Shown here in pieces: positions 9,815 through 18,600 of a stretch of 64,000 nt of DNA. A model generated the notes under the pieces. That model ran no database searches. It saw only the letters and a list, made by a program, of their open reading frames with translations, and was not told the DNA's origin. Origin of the DNA: Candidatus Poribacteria bacterium (GTDB lineage Bacteria; Poribacteria; WGA-4E; WGA-3G); assembly GCA_022819945.1 (NCBI GenBank), contig JAJEGI010000013.1, positions 16,318-80,317 of the forward strand, read 5' to 3'. The first letter of the stretch is position 1, and the number at the start of each line of letters is the position of its first letter. The translations under genes and the position numbers were made by a program.

Positions 9815-10966
9815 TTAATCAACATAAATTGGTGGTGGCGGAATATCAGATGGGTCAGGATCGTCATCGTCTTGGGGAGGTTCAGGATCGTCTGACGGTT
9901 GTTGTGGCTCTTCTGGTGGAATAATGGGTTCGGGTTGCGTTTGTGTGATTGTAAATTGTTCTGTCCATTTTAGACCCCCTTTATCTGTCGCTTCAATTTC
10001 TATATCTATTTCTGAGTTTGGGAGGTTTTGTAACTTTACTAATTTTTCTCCACTAACGCCTATAAATTCGTGTCCTTTTGTAATCCTATATGTGTGAGTA
10101 TCTTCTATGTCTTCATCGGAAGATAGGATTTCGGCAAATTCTGTGCCGTTTAAATCGTCTGAACTAAAAGAATTGTTTGAAAGCTCTATAGCATAAGGCG
10201 GTTCATTGACATCTACTATTTTGATTTTCAGAACTTTTTGTCCCGCAACTTCGGGTTCTTGGACGCTTATTTCCATTTCTTGATTTGGATTTAGGCGTGA
10301 TTGTCTTATGAGCTCTTCAAAATTTAGCGGTTGTTTTGTAACTAAATTTTTGCCATCAACTTCAAAATAATTGCTGCCACTCCCTACAACTTGGTGTCCT
10401 TCTCCATCTTGAAAAGTTCCGACAATTGTGCCCTTTTCTCTGTTTTCTTCAATTGACAAGGTTTCTGTGTTATCAGGTGCTAAAATTGTTATATCTCCAA
10501 GTTCTCGTAAATCATTTACCAAAATTTCATAAGTTGTAAATTTTGTGTCGTCTGTGTCTAAATTCTTTTCGCCGACTTCTATGTCATACTTTGATTGTTT
10601 TTCAAAGTCAAAAGAAATTTTTGCGACAAGTTCGTTGTCTTCATTTACATATACAACTTCTTGGTCGTCTTCATTTTTTATGAAATATTGTAAATTATCT
10701 CCACTTTCGTTTGTGAATGTTCCAATGACTGCGTTTGGTTCGTTGTTTTCGTCAATTGTGTTGTTGGATAATCTTGTTTCCGGTTTCGGTGCCTCAGTTT
10801 TTATTTCTCCGACTGTTCTGTCTTCCATTTGATCCATAACTTTTGCGGGATTATTCATTTCATCGCAACCGCTTCCGAAAATTTGGGCGGCAAAAACGAA
10901 TGGTAAAATGTATTGTGTCGCTTTGTCCCTTATTTTATTCAACAAGGTTTTGTTTTGATCCAACAT
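9815..10966 (-). CDS. AT-rich lipoprotein-like protein with cadherin-type repeats and an acidic tail
   Basis: The start is set at ATG 10966, which has AAAGGA upstream; the frame is open to 11008. The N-terminus (basic, then ILPFVFAAQIFGSGC) looks like a lipoprotein signal with a non-canonical lipobox, giving a lipidated Cys near residue 34. The body has repeated cadherin-like motifs: EPNAVIGTF, VDVNEPPYAI and EIEATDKGG, roughly two or three domains of about 100 residues each. The C-terminal 60 residues are Pro/Asp/Glu-rich, a likely disordered tail. Base composition is strikingly AT-rich and Asn/Glu/Asp-rich compared with neighbours, suggesting acquisition. The role is probably surface adhesion or calcium binding; no enzyme motif was found. 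Confidence 0.6.
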   Translation of the reverse strand: MLDQNKTLLNKIRDKATQYILPFVFAAQIFGSGCDEMNNPAKVMDQMEDRTVGEIKTEAPKPETRLSNNTIDENNEPNAVIGTFTNESGDNLQYFIKNEDDQEVVYVNEDNELVAKISFDFEKQSKYDIEVGEKNLDTDDTKFTTYEILVNDLRELGDITILAPDNTETLSIEENREKGTIVGTFQDGEGHQVVGSGSNYFEVDGKNLVTKQPLNFEELIRQSRLNPNQEMEISVQEPEVAGQKVLKIKIVDVNEPPYAIELSNNSFSSDDLNGTEFAEILSSDEDIEDTHTYRITKGHEFIGVSGEKLVKLQNLPNSEIDIEIEATDKGGLKWTEQFTITQTQPEPIIPPEEPQQPSDDPEPPQDDDDPDPSDIPPPPIYVD

Positions 10967-11057
10967 ATTTTCCAAATTTCCTTTCTCTAATGTAACCCAA
11001 GTTGCCACCTATGTAGCACAAACTTCATGAAGATTAATTTATTAATTCGGTCCTTCA

Positions 11058-11266
11058 GATTTTTTTCTGTCAGAATCGCGGAAGGCACAGAGAACACGGA
11101 GGACGCGGAAGGGGTTCCTGGATCATTATATGACTTTGATGAAGTTGGCGTTTGTGCCTATCTGATGCCACAAAAGTTGTGTCTATTTTCAAAACAAGCA
11201 GATAAAGTCAAAACTTTCCGTGTTCTCTGTGTTCTCTGTGCCTTCCGCGATTCTGACAAAAAAAGA
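11058..11266. repeat. MITE-like element with long terminal inverted repeats
   Basis: The left arm (11066-11102, gtcagaatcgcggaaggcac then agagaacacgga) is repeated in inverse orientation at 11217-11262 (ccgtgttctctgtgcc... ttccgcgattctgac). The right arm has one additional gttctctgt unit. The internal region of about 115 bases carries no gene. Confidence 0.85.
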
Positions 11267-11327
11267 ACAAACTTAACGAACTGTACAATGCTGTAAGGTC
11301 AAGCTTTTTACGGAACCATCACCCTAC

Positions 11328-12473
11328 CTAATACTCCCGCTTATGCCAATCGTCTTCCCAAAGGTTGAACGAACCTTCACGATACGGATGTTCGGCAATA
11401 AGATCCTCATTCAATTCCATACCGAGTCCAGGGCCATCAGGCAGACTGAAATAACCGTCAATAACTTCCGGGCATCCTGTCGCCGCCTCTTTAACCCACG
11501 CCTCAGAAAAATCGTTGAAATGTTCCTGAATCTTGAAGTTTGTGGTGCAAGCAGCAAAGTGCAAGGCGGTCGCCGTAGAGACAGGTCCACCGACATTATG
11601 CGGTGCTACCGTCATATAGCACATATCCCCCATCGCTGCGATTTTCTTGGTCTCCAAAAAACCACCCGTCTGCGTGATGTCTGGCTGTAGTATATCCGCT
11701 GCTTGTAGGTTAATCAACTCACGATATTCATACTTATTATGGAGCCGCTCACCCGTAGCGACAGGGAGGTTAATCTTGTCAGCCGCTTTAGCAAGCGCGG
11801 CGATATTATCCGGCGGCACAGGTTCCTCAACCCAACTCGGCTGGAATTTCTCCAATTCCGCTGCAATCTCGATCGCCGTATACGGACTAAATCGACCGTG
11901 CATCTCAACGAGGATCTCAACATCGGGACCAACAGCATCACGCACCGCTTCAACAAGTCCGACGGACTTCAACTTCTCCTCATAAGAAAGCTCATAGTAG
12001 CCTGCACCGAACGGATCAAACTTCAGTGCCCGATACCCTTTTTCAAGCACCCTTTTCGCCGCAGCGTGGAATTCTTCAGGGGCACGCTCAACGCGATACC
12101 AACCGTTAGCATACGCCTTAATCTTATCGCGACACGCACCACCGAGCAATCGGTAGACCGGTTGATTCAACGCCTTACCGATAATATCCCAGCACGCAAT
12201 CTCAATAACGCTAATACCCGTCGCAACGATTTCACCCGCGCGACCGTAGTCATCCCGAAATAGCCGTTGGTAGAGATCCTCTGTATTGAACGGATCGCTA
12301 CCGATGACATGCCGCTTCTTCGCACCGTCAATATAAGCGACAAGCGCATCTGTCCGGTTGTTCATCCGCACTTCGCTGACACCCGTCAAACCTTCATCGG
12401 TCTCGACTTTGACAAAGGTTAAATTCCGCCAACTCGTCCCCATGACCAAAGTCTTAACATCTGTAATTTTCAT
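11328..12473 (-). CDS. Mandelate racemase/muconate lactonizing enzyme family (galactonate dehydratase-like)
   Basis: This 381-residue enolase-superfamily enzyme abstracts the proton alpha to a carboxylate of a sugar acid with Mg2+. The N-terminal capping domain spans residues 1-125 (EVRMNNRTDALVAYI). In the barrel are YRALKFDPFG (the KxxDxxG-like segment), EILVEMHGRFS with a first metal ligand, SWVEEPVPP with the second, ATGERL with the third, and MTVAPHNVGGPVS with the catalytic His of the galactonate/mandelate subgroup. The substrate is probably an acid sugar, not identifiable further. It is cytoplasmic and starts at ATG 12473. Spacers on both sides contain inverted repeats, so it is probably transcribed alone. 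Confidence 0.9.
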   Translation of the reverse strand: MKITDVKTLVMGTSWRNLTFVKVETDEGLTGVSEVRMNNRTDALVAYIDGAKKRHVIGSDPFNTEDLYQRLFRDDYGRAGEIVATGISVIEIACWDIIGKALNQPVYRLLGGACRDKIKAYANGWYRVERAPEEFHAAAKRVLEKGYRALKFDPFGAGYYELSYEEKLKSVGLVEAVRDAVGPDVEILVEMHGRFSPYTAIEIAAELEKFQPSWVEEPVPPDNIAALAKAADKINLPVATGERLHNKYEYRELINLQAADILQPDITQTGGFLETKKIAAMGDMCYMTVAPHNVGGPVSTATALHFAACTTNFKIQEHFNDFSEAWVKEAATGCPEVIDGYFSLPDGPGLGMELNEDLIAEHPYREGSFNLWEDDWHKREY

Positions 12474-12501
12474 CTTTTAAATTATGGTCCTTTGCCTATC
12501 T

Positions 12502-12615
12502 GTCAGAACTGTGATTTATGTGATTTACTGATTTATGTGATTATGAGATTTCTATAATAATATTGAAAACGGTAAATCAGGATAATCTGGTAATCATATA
12601 AATCCTGGTTCTGAC
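12502..12615. repeat. Imperfect palindrome at the downstream edge of the GxxExxY cassette
   Basis: GTCAGAAC at 12502 and GTTCTGAC at 12608-12615 are the tips of a long imperfect hairpin. The left arm (gtcagaactgtgatttatgt and on to 12548) is nearly identical, in inverse orientation, to 13700-13744 on the other side of the cassette. Confidence 0.9.
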
Positions 12616-12617
12616 TT

Positions 12618-13019
12618 TCATTGGATCTTTGGATTGAATTTTTTGTTGGTAAGCCTTTTAAATTCCAAACTGTTAGATCCAAAGTTTATTAACAAACCTA
12701 CTTCCAGATTATAAGCCTCCAGATAATTGATAGCCTGCGCCAGATGGACATCTTTCAATTGAATGAGGGCTTTCAATTCAACAGAAATACAGTTCTCCAC
12801 TAAGAAATCGACTCTTCTGGTTCCTATCCGCTGTGTTTTGTAGTAAATAGGCATCTCCAATTCGCGCACAAAAGAAATACCCTGATCCGCCATCTCTATC
12901 TCTAAGGCCCTTTGATAGATAACCTCTTGAAACCCATTTCTTAGAGTAGAATGCACGCTCATCGCACATCTGATTATCTTTCCTGTCAATTCTGAATATT
13001 TGTATCTCTTATCTACCAC
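12618..13019 (-). CDS. GxxExxY protein (PD-(D/E)XK nuclease-like)
   Basis: The 133-residue protein begins with GTG at 13019, overlapping the end of the DUF805 gene by 7 bases. It matches the GxxExxY family: HSTLRNGFQEVIYQRALEIE contains the name motif (GFQEVIY), followed by IYYKTQRIGTRRVDFLVENC and SVELKALIQLKDVHLAQAIN, where Glu/Lys and Asp could form a PD-(D/E)XK-type site (D in RVDF, ExK in ELK). It ends GLLINFGSNSLEFKR. These proteins are often associated with rRNA intervening sequences and small repeats. Function is unproven. Here the gene starts three bases inside a palindrome and belongs to an inverted-repeat-flanked cassette. Confidence 0.88.
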   Translation of the reverse strand: MVDKRYKYSELTGKIIRCAMSVHSTLRNGFQEVIYQRALEIEMADQGISFVRELEMPIYYKTQRIGTRRVDFLVENCISVELKALIQLKDVHLAQAINYLEAYNLEVGLLINFGSNSLEFKRLTNKKFNPKIQ

Positions 13020-13405
13020 GTTAACCCTTCCGTCGTGAATGATTTCAGGTCTCTGGAGTCACCATACTTATTCTCGCCATCTGTGCCTTTGAAAAAACCA
13101 CAAACGATGAGTATGTAGAAAACCCCGAAAGTCGGGATCAGCCCCCAAAGCCCTTTCCAGCCGGAACGTTTTGTATCATGCAATCTTTTGACTGTCGCCA
13201 CAATCATGGCATATAGCAAGCCAACGCCGCTGAGTAGCGACCACAATAAGAATATATTGAGAATTACCCCATCCGGACGGATCACAGCGTGCAGAGAAAC
13301 TCCCAAAATCTGATAAAGGAGAAGAAAAACCCAAACAAGCCACCACCCTGCGCGGTTGATTCTGCCTGTCGGCGAGAAACAGATATATAGAAAATACTTC
13401 AACAC
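13013..13405 (-). CDS. DUF805 inner-membrane protein
   Basis: This 130-residue protein has the DUF805 signature: SPTGRINRAGWWLVWVF at residues 11-27, TVKRLHDTKRSGWKGLWGLI at about 70-90 and GENKYGDSRD near the C-terminus. Four hydrophobic segments (18-40, 46-67, 68-75 extending into 85-106) fit a small polytopic membrane protein. The start is probably GTG at 13405. It overlaps the GxxExxY gene by 7 bases, suggesting co-translation. DUF805 members are widespread with unknown function. Its association with a GxxExxY gene between inverted repeats is unusual. Confidence 0.85.
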   Translation of the reverse strand: MLKYFLYICFSPTGRINRAGWWLVWVFLLLYQILGVSLHAVIRPDGVILNIFLLWSLLSGVGLLYAMIVATVKRLHDTKRSGWKGLWGLIPTFGVFYILIVCGFFKGTDGENKYGDSRDLKSFTTEGLTW

Positions 13406-13426
13406 TTTTTTCCTGTGTTGCCTCCT

Positions 13427-13630
13427 TCATTGGAGAACTTTGCGTTCTATGTGAAACCGTTGATCGTAGTCCATACAGTGGTAGGGTGAATCCTCCCCGA
13501 TGATCTCTTGGTAGTGTGCTGTAGGATGCCGTCAAACATTGTAGAACTGATAATGCGGATCTAACCCGGTATCTACAAGTAAGATATTGCACGCCTTGCC
13601 CCACAACGAAACATCTCCACCGTGGTGATG
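13427..13630 (-). pseudogene. Possible decayed coding remnant inside the cassette
   Basis: One minus-strand frame reads HHGGDVSLWGKACNILLVDT, GLDPHYQFYNV, a stop, then HYQEIIGEDSPYHCMDYDQR and FHIERK. The residue mix looks protein-like, and the leading frame is broken upstream of HHGG. I cannot assign a family. It is reported because a 350-base stretch would otherwise be unexplained. Confidence 0.25.
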
Positions 13631-13699
13631 CGATCAGCTGGTGATAGCGTCGATCGGAACCGGGATTCATGGGACTATCTGACTTACATCACACGAATC

Positions 13700-13744
13700 T
13701 CTCAATCACATAAATCAATAAATCACATAAATCACAGTTCTGAC
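13700..13744. repeat. Inverted copy of the 45-bp terminal repeat of the GxxExxY cassette
   Basis: The sequence ends aaatcacagttctgac, the reverse complement of 12502 onwards (gtcagaactgtgattt); about 43 of 45 positions agree with the left copy. The pair encloses 1.2 kb with the GxxExxY and DUF805 genes. Confidence 0.9.
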
Positions 13745-13752
13745 TTTTCTTA

Positions 13753-15117
13753 TTAACTTCTCGCTTCCGCTTCAGACACACTCCGTTGTCCACTCCGTTG
13801 TGTCGGTGCCGGTTCGACTGTTGGTGCCTCTTCGCCTGCCTCCAGCATCCGCCGAATGAGCCGTTCCCGCATCACCTCTGTAACAGGTTCATGCGATTGA
13901 AGTCCAATCAGATTCCGTAACTCATAAGGATCTGCCTGAAGATCATAAAGGTATTGTTCCACATACCGATCTGAACCCGCATCTCTGCCACCACCCTTAT
14001 TGGGGGCATCTACACCGTATTTCCAACGGTGTGTCCGCACCGCGCGCCCGACTTGTGCCTCACTAATTTGGACGAAAACCTCTTCTGGCCAATCGTCTGT
14101 TTCACCGCGTACCAGCGGCATAATAGACCTACCTTGCATCTCAGCAGGTACTTCCAACCCCGCTGCATCAAGGAGCGTCGGTGGTAAATCAACAAGACTC
14201 ACAAGTTCTTGAAGCTGTCCACCGCCGATGAACTCGGCACCATGAAACGCTGTCGGCACACGGATAGAACTCTCGTGGCATGAGCGTTTGTATTCGCTAT
14301 TACGGGTTTTAAAATGACACCCATGGTCAGAGGTAAAAAGAATAATCGTATTATCGAGCAGCTGGAGACTCTTGAGCGCATCTAAAAGCCTACCGAGTGC
14401 TTCGTCCAACCTTTTCACCATACCGTAATAGCCGCCTAAGTGCTGGTGTGTCGAGCCACCCAGCGCGGCAAGATCCGGCGGTATCCATTTCCCCGTATAC
14501 CGTTCCCGATACCCGTCCGGCGGCGGATAATCGTCCAGATGGTTTTGGTGGTGCGGTTCAATGTATGACGTAAAAAGATAAAAAGGCTCGCTTTGGTGCC
14601 GGTCAACGTAGCGTATTACCGCATCGGTGAGCGCGTCTACACGATAGCCGGGGAGATCAACGGGTTGATTGTCATTATCGTAGAGTGTCGTTTGATACGC
14701 ATCAGACGTGAACTCAAGAACATTAGATGCTAACCAATAATCATACCCACCGCGATGCTCCGCTGGCACCGGTCCCGGGCCCGTACCACCGCTATAGAGG
14801 TGCCACTTACCGATGTATCCAGTAGCATAGCCTGCCTCACCGAAGTGGTGTGCAAGGGTCTTGAGGTTTGGTGATAGCGGAATACCATTTCGGAAACATC
14901 CCGTCCGCGTGGCGTATAATCCGGTTTGTAGGCACGAGCGCGCGGGCCCACAGACGGGTTGACATGTAAACGAGCGGCGGACATGTGTGCCCTGCTGTGC
15001 CATCCGATCAAAGTTCGGTGTCAAGTCGAGCGGATTGCCGTGCAAGCCGGACGTATCCCACCGCTGCTGATCGGTAAAAAAGACGATAACATTCGGTTGA
15101 TTTGAATCTTGTGGCAT
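13753..15117 (-). CDS. Sulfatase (arylsulfatase A family)
   Basis: This 454-residue protein hydrolyses sulfate esters. PNVIVFFTDQQRWD at residues 9-22 contains the N-terminal metal Asp, and CGPARSC near residue 58 is the Cys-type CxPxR motif that is converted to formylglycine by a sulfatase-modifying enzyme; no such enzyme is in this window. HWLYSGGTGP-like and SYIEPHHQNHLDD segments and ILFTSDHGCHFKTR near residue 265 give further metal and sulfate ligands. No signal peptide is evident, so the enzyme may be cytoplasmic, consistent with degradation of imported sulfated sugars. Sulfatases are abundant in sponge-associated poribacteria. The start at ATG 15117 has GAGGAAA upstream. Confidence 0.93.
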   Translation of the reverse strand: MPQDSNQPNVIVFFTDQQRWDTSGLHGNPLDLTPNFDRMAQQGTHVRRSFTCQPVCGPARSCLQTGLYATRTGCFRNGIPLSPNLKTLAHHFGEAGYATGYIGKWHLYSGGTGPGPVPAEHRGGYDYWLASNVLEFTSDAYQTTLYDNDNQPVDLPGYRVDALTDAVIRYVDRHQSEPFYLFTSYIEPHHQNHLDDYPPPDGYRERYTGKWIPPDLAALGGSTHQHLGGYYGMVKRLDEALGRLLDALKSLQLLDNTIILFTSDHGCHFKTRNSEYKRSCHESSIRVPTAFHGAEFIGGGQLQELVSLVDLPPTLLDAAGLEVPAEMQGRSIMPLVRGETDDWPEEVFVQISEAQVGRAVRTHRWKYGVDAPNKGGGRDAGSDRYVEQYLYDLQADPYELRNLIGLQSHEPVTEVMRERLIRRMLEAGEEAPTVEPAPTQRSGQRSVSEAEARS

Positions 15118-15665
15118 ATCTCTATTTTCCTCTCTATTCAGATTTGGCTGCTCTCATTTTATGGGATTTTCAGACAGGTGTCAAGCAGAAAATTTCGATG
15201 CGGAGAGCCGGACTATTTGGTTTTCCGTTTTTTAGCCCAATTTTAGACACCCTGATTGCCGTTGTCGCGCATCCTCATGTTGATTTGTGCCGATTTTAGC
15301 AAATTTTGGGAGGGCTGTCAGGAAGAAATGTTATAATGCCTCATACATACAATTTCATTCGAGGAGACGCTATTGCGCAGGGATATATCTATTCAACATA
15401 TAACTTATAGTTAAATATCCAAAAGTAATATTAAGCCAATTCTGTAATTTTTTTTTATATTTTAACAATGATGTCCTGTTGTGGTAGACTCAAAAAACCT
15501 TGCTATTATTGACTTTTTCTCATATTAAAAAACTTGACTAAAAAAAAATATGTGTTAATATATATTATTAACTTTGTTGTGTGATATTATATTATGTTAT
15601 ATTAAACAGAAACAGAAAGTCCTGAATCTTACAGGAACCGAGGTTTCATATCTTCGTTTTTTCTT
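15118..15665. other. AT-rich leader before the helicase-like gene
   Basis: About 550 bases with no plausible gene. From 15400 on the sequence is very AT-rich. Two TTGACT boxes (near 15509 and 15535) are followed by AT-rich -10-like bases, and GTTAATA/TATTAAC form an inverted repeat at 15554-15572. This suggests a regulated promoter region for the gene at 15666. Confidence 0.5.
15554..15572. promoter_or_regulatory. Candidate operator dyad upstream of the helicase-like gene
   Basis: Arms GTTAATA and TATTAAC flank five bases (TATAT). The dyad overlaps the likely -10 region of a TTGACT promoter about 100 bases before the start codon. Confidence 0.35.
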
Positions 15666-18600
15666 ATGAACGCTTTGAATAATCTTATTGAACGTTGCCA
15701 CGAACGGCGCGAAAAACCACTTCGGCAGCGGAAGACAGTGGTAATGCCTGCCTTGTATAATAATAAGGGATATCCTTATCAGATAACGGTCTATTGCGCA
15801 CAGAGGTACCGTGTACTGCTCGCTGACTTAGAGCAGGCGAACGTCTCCTTTATGCCGATAGGACACGCACCCGATAATGATCGCGGTCCAGGAAACTTTG
15901 GCGGTAAACGGTTCTTAAGCCCTCAAAAAGCACAAGACTGGGGAATAAGACGATGGCACGCCTCTTGGGGGATTCAGGTGTATACCGGAACCCCATCTGC
16001 GCACGATAGGGCACAATGGCACGACATTGAGTTTAAATATGAAGTTATTTCTGCCGCACCTGATGCTGCCGCCCTTTGTATTGAGGCACTCGTCAACGCC
16101 ATAGAAAATCCACTCTTGACACTGACAAAATCTGGCGGACTGCGCTTCTCTTGCAGAGTCCCAGATTACCTCCATCCGAATACCGAGAACGCGAAGCAAT
16201 ATATCTATAAACACACCCCGACCCCGGAAAATCCAAACCAACGAGAGGCTTACCTTCAAGTCTCTGCGGAAGGCGGATACAGCCCGTGGGATGCACGCTA
16301 CGAGATCCTGCTTGGAAATCTCTTAGATCCACCTGTGGTTGCGAAAGAAGTCCTTTTTGCCCCTATTGATGCCCTACGTGCTGAACTTCACGAACCTATG
16401 CCTCATGAAATCGAACGAAATCAGGCTGTTGACAATGTACCACTATCTCTCGGTTCAGATAAGCTTGATCTCGCAAAAACGGCGTTCGTAAACCGCGGTT
16501 TTTCTTATGTCGGACAAGAAAACGATTTCTACCACTGGCGGCAACCTGACAGCACTGTTGGCAACGAACACGTCCTGCTCTGGGAAGCTAATGGAACTGT
16601 GTGGGTACGCGCAACCACATCTGATACTGGGTTTCCAACGGAAGCCACTCCAATTACTGAAATCTGGAACAATACCGGTATTCTACCACCGACATTTGAA
16701 CCTGAGTTACTTGTGTCCGATAGGATATTCGCCGTGCGAGCAGGAAAACTTAGCCCGTTAGCAATAAAACGTCCACCCCCGGTGCTGCACAAATCGGAAA
16801 ACGTGGATGAGCCGTCTGAAACACCTGAAAAGAATGCTGATCAGATACAGCGTATTTTTCATGGAACTGCACGAATCCTCGGACTTCCTACCGAGAAAAG
16901 TTTGGGAAAAAGTCGTCAAATAGAATCTTATGTTTCTGACGGCGGCACAACCTCTTTAAGCGTGCCAACCCCCAGATTGGTAGAGAAAGTAGATAGACGC
17001 TATCGAAGACGAAACATGCCGTCGCCTGTTTGTTGGAAACCTCGGACGCACCTCTGGGAACACGTGAAAGAGATACCTATTGATGTGCGTATGGAAAACC
17101 CCTTTCAACACGGAAACGTCTGTGAGGATGCCGAACGGTGCGACGCTCTCGAAAAAAAGGGTGGGAATCCAAACGAGAGTATCTGCCCGCAGTGTCCCGT
17201 CTATACCGAGTGTCAGCAACGCGGATATTTATCACAACCCACCGCGTTGCAACGCGCCAAGGCACAGATATTGGCGATCCCCCAACTATTTTTCAATCCG
17301 CAGGACGCGGAATTGACGGAAGCAATTATTGAACAAGTAGATGAGACAGAGAGGCTTTGCATTATCGGCAGACCCAAGGAATATAACTTGTTTCCCAAAT
17401 GTGAACTGCCAAGAAACTTGTTTGAGGAATGGAGTGTAAACTGGAGCGGTTGTGCTTTGGGAAATTTTACCAAGGCTTTACTGCATGCAGTAGAAATTAA
17501 AGATATACCACATGCCGCCGCTGTCAAACGGATTCGGACGGTGGTCCAATCGTTTGAATGGCAAGAAGAATCGCTCATCAGACAGATGTGTCAGGTGAAT
17601 GTCCGAGGCAAGGTAGTAGAGCGCAGGACGGTTGATCCCGAAACTGGAGAACTATTGGCACGCTTTACCATTGAATTTGAGACAGGTGTTTCTGCCCATA
17701 TCCCGTTGGATCATAATGCCGCAGATAGACTCTCAGTAAACGGGTTGCCACTTTTTCAACTCGCTTCCTTTGCAATCAATGAAGACATGAAAATCCTAAT
17801 GTCAATGGCACAAGCTACCCGTTTGGGCATCTTGAATACGGAAACTGTGGAGAGCATTCAGACATTCCCAACAGTCTGTCGAAATCCTAACTGGACGTAT
17901 TGGCATCAGCTCAAGCGTTTTTTCACGCATTACACGCGCGATGCCGATGCCCCTATACGTTGGAATGAAAAAAAACTGAGGTTCTGGGTGCCGCCAGTCC
18001 TCCATCCGAGCGTCAAACGTCTTGTGTTAACATCCCCAATTCTCCCCGAGCAGTACCTACACAGGGTCTTCCCAGATGAGGAAATTCAGATAAGTCGGAC
18101 CGAACCGACAGCATGGGGTGAAGGAAATCAAGTCTTCCAGATTCGCACGGGTATCTATCCCAGGCAAACAATCTTAGGATACAACGTCAGTGGGGATGTT
18201 ATCGGTATCTCTAAAATAGGACAACGCTTTTTTGCGGGTATCCGAGCGGAAATTGAACGGGATCCAAACGTTAAACATGCAATTATCACCTATAAGTCAG
18301 TCGCCGCACGATTAGAGGATATCGCAGAAAAGGAAAACGTCTCTTTTGTGACCAGTTTCAAAAGTGAGAAAGGACTGAGGGACGCTTTTAAAGAGGGACA
18401 GATCATTTGGATAGTCGGTACACCAACGCTGCAACCAACCTGCGTTTGGAAGCGCGCACAGATTTTGTTTGGAAATGATGCGGAACCCCTCTCTTATGAG
18501 GAAGAAACGGAGGCTGGGCGCTATAAAGATGAACGGGTCCAGAGCGTTTATGAACAAGAAATTGTTCGCCAACTCACACAAACTGTTCTACGCACAGGAT

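Noticed and set aside
13176..13670. 164-residue minus-strand ORF overlapping DUF805
   Set aside because: It shares sequence with the convincing DUF805 gene in another frame; the composition is not protein-like.
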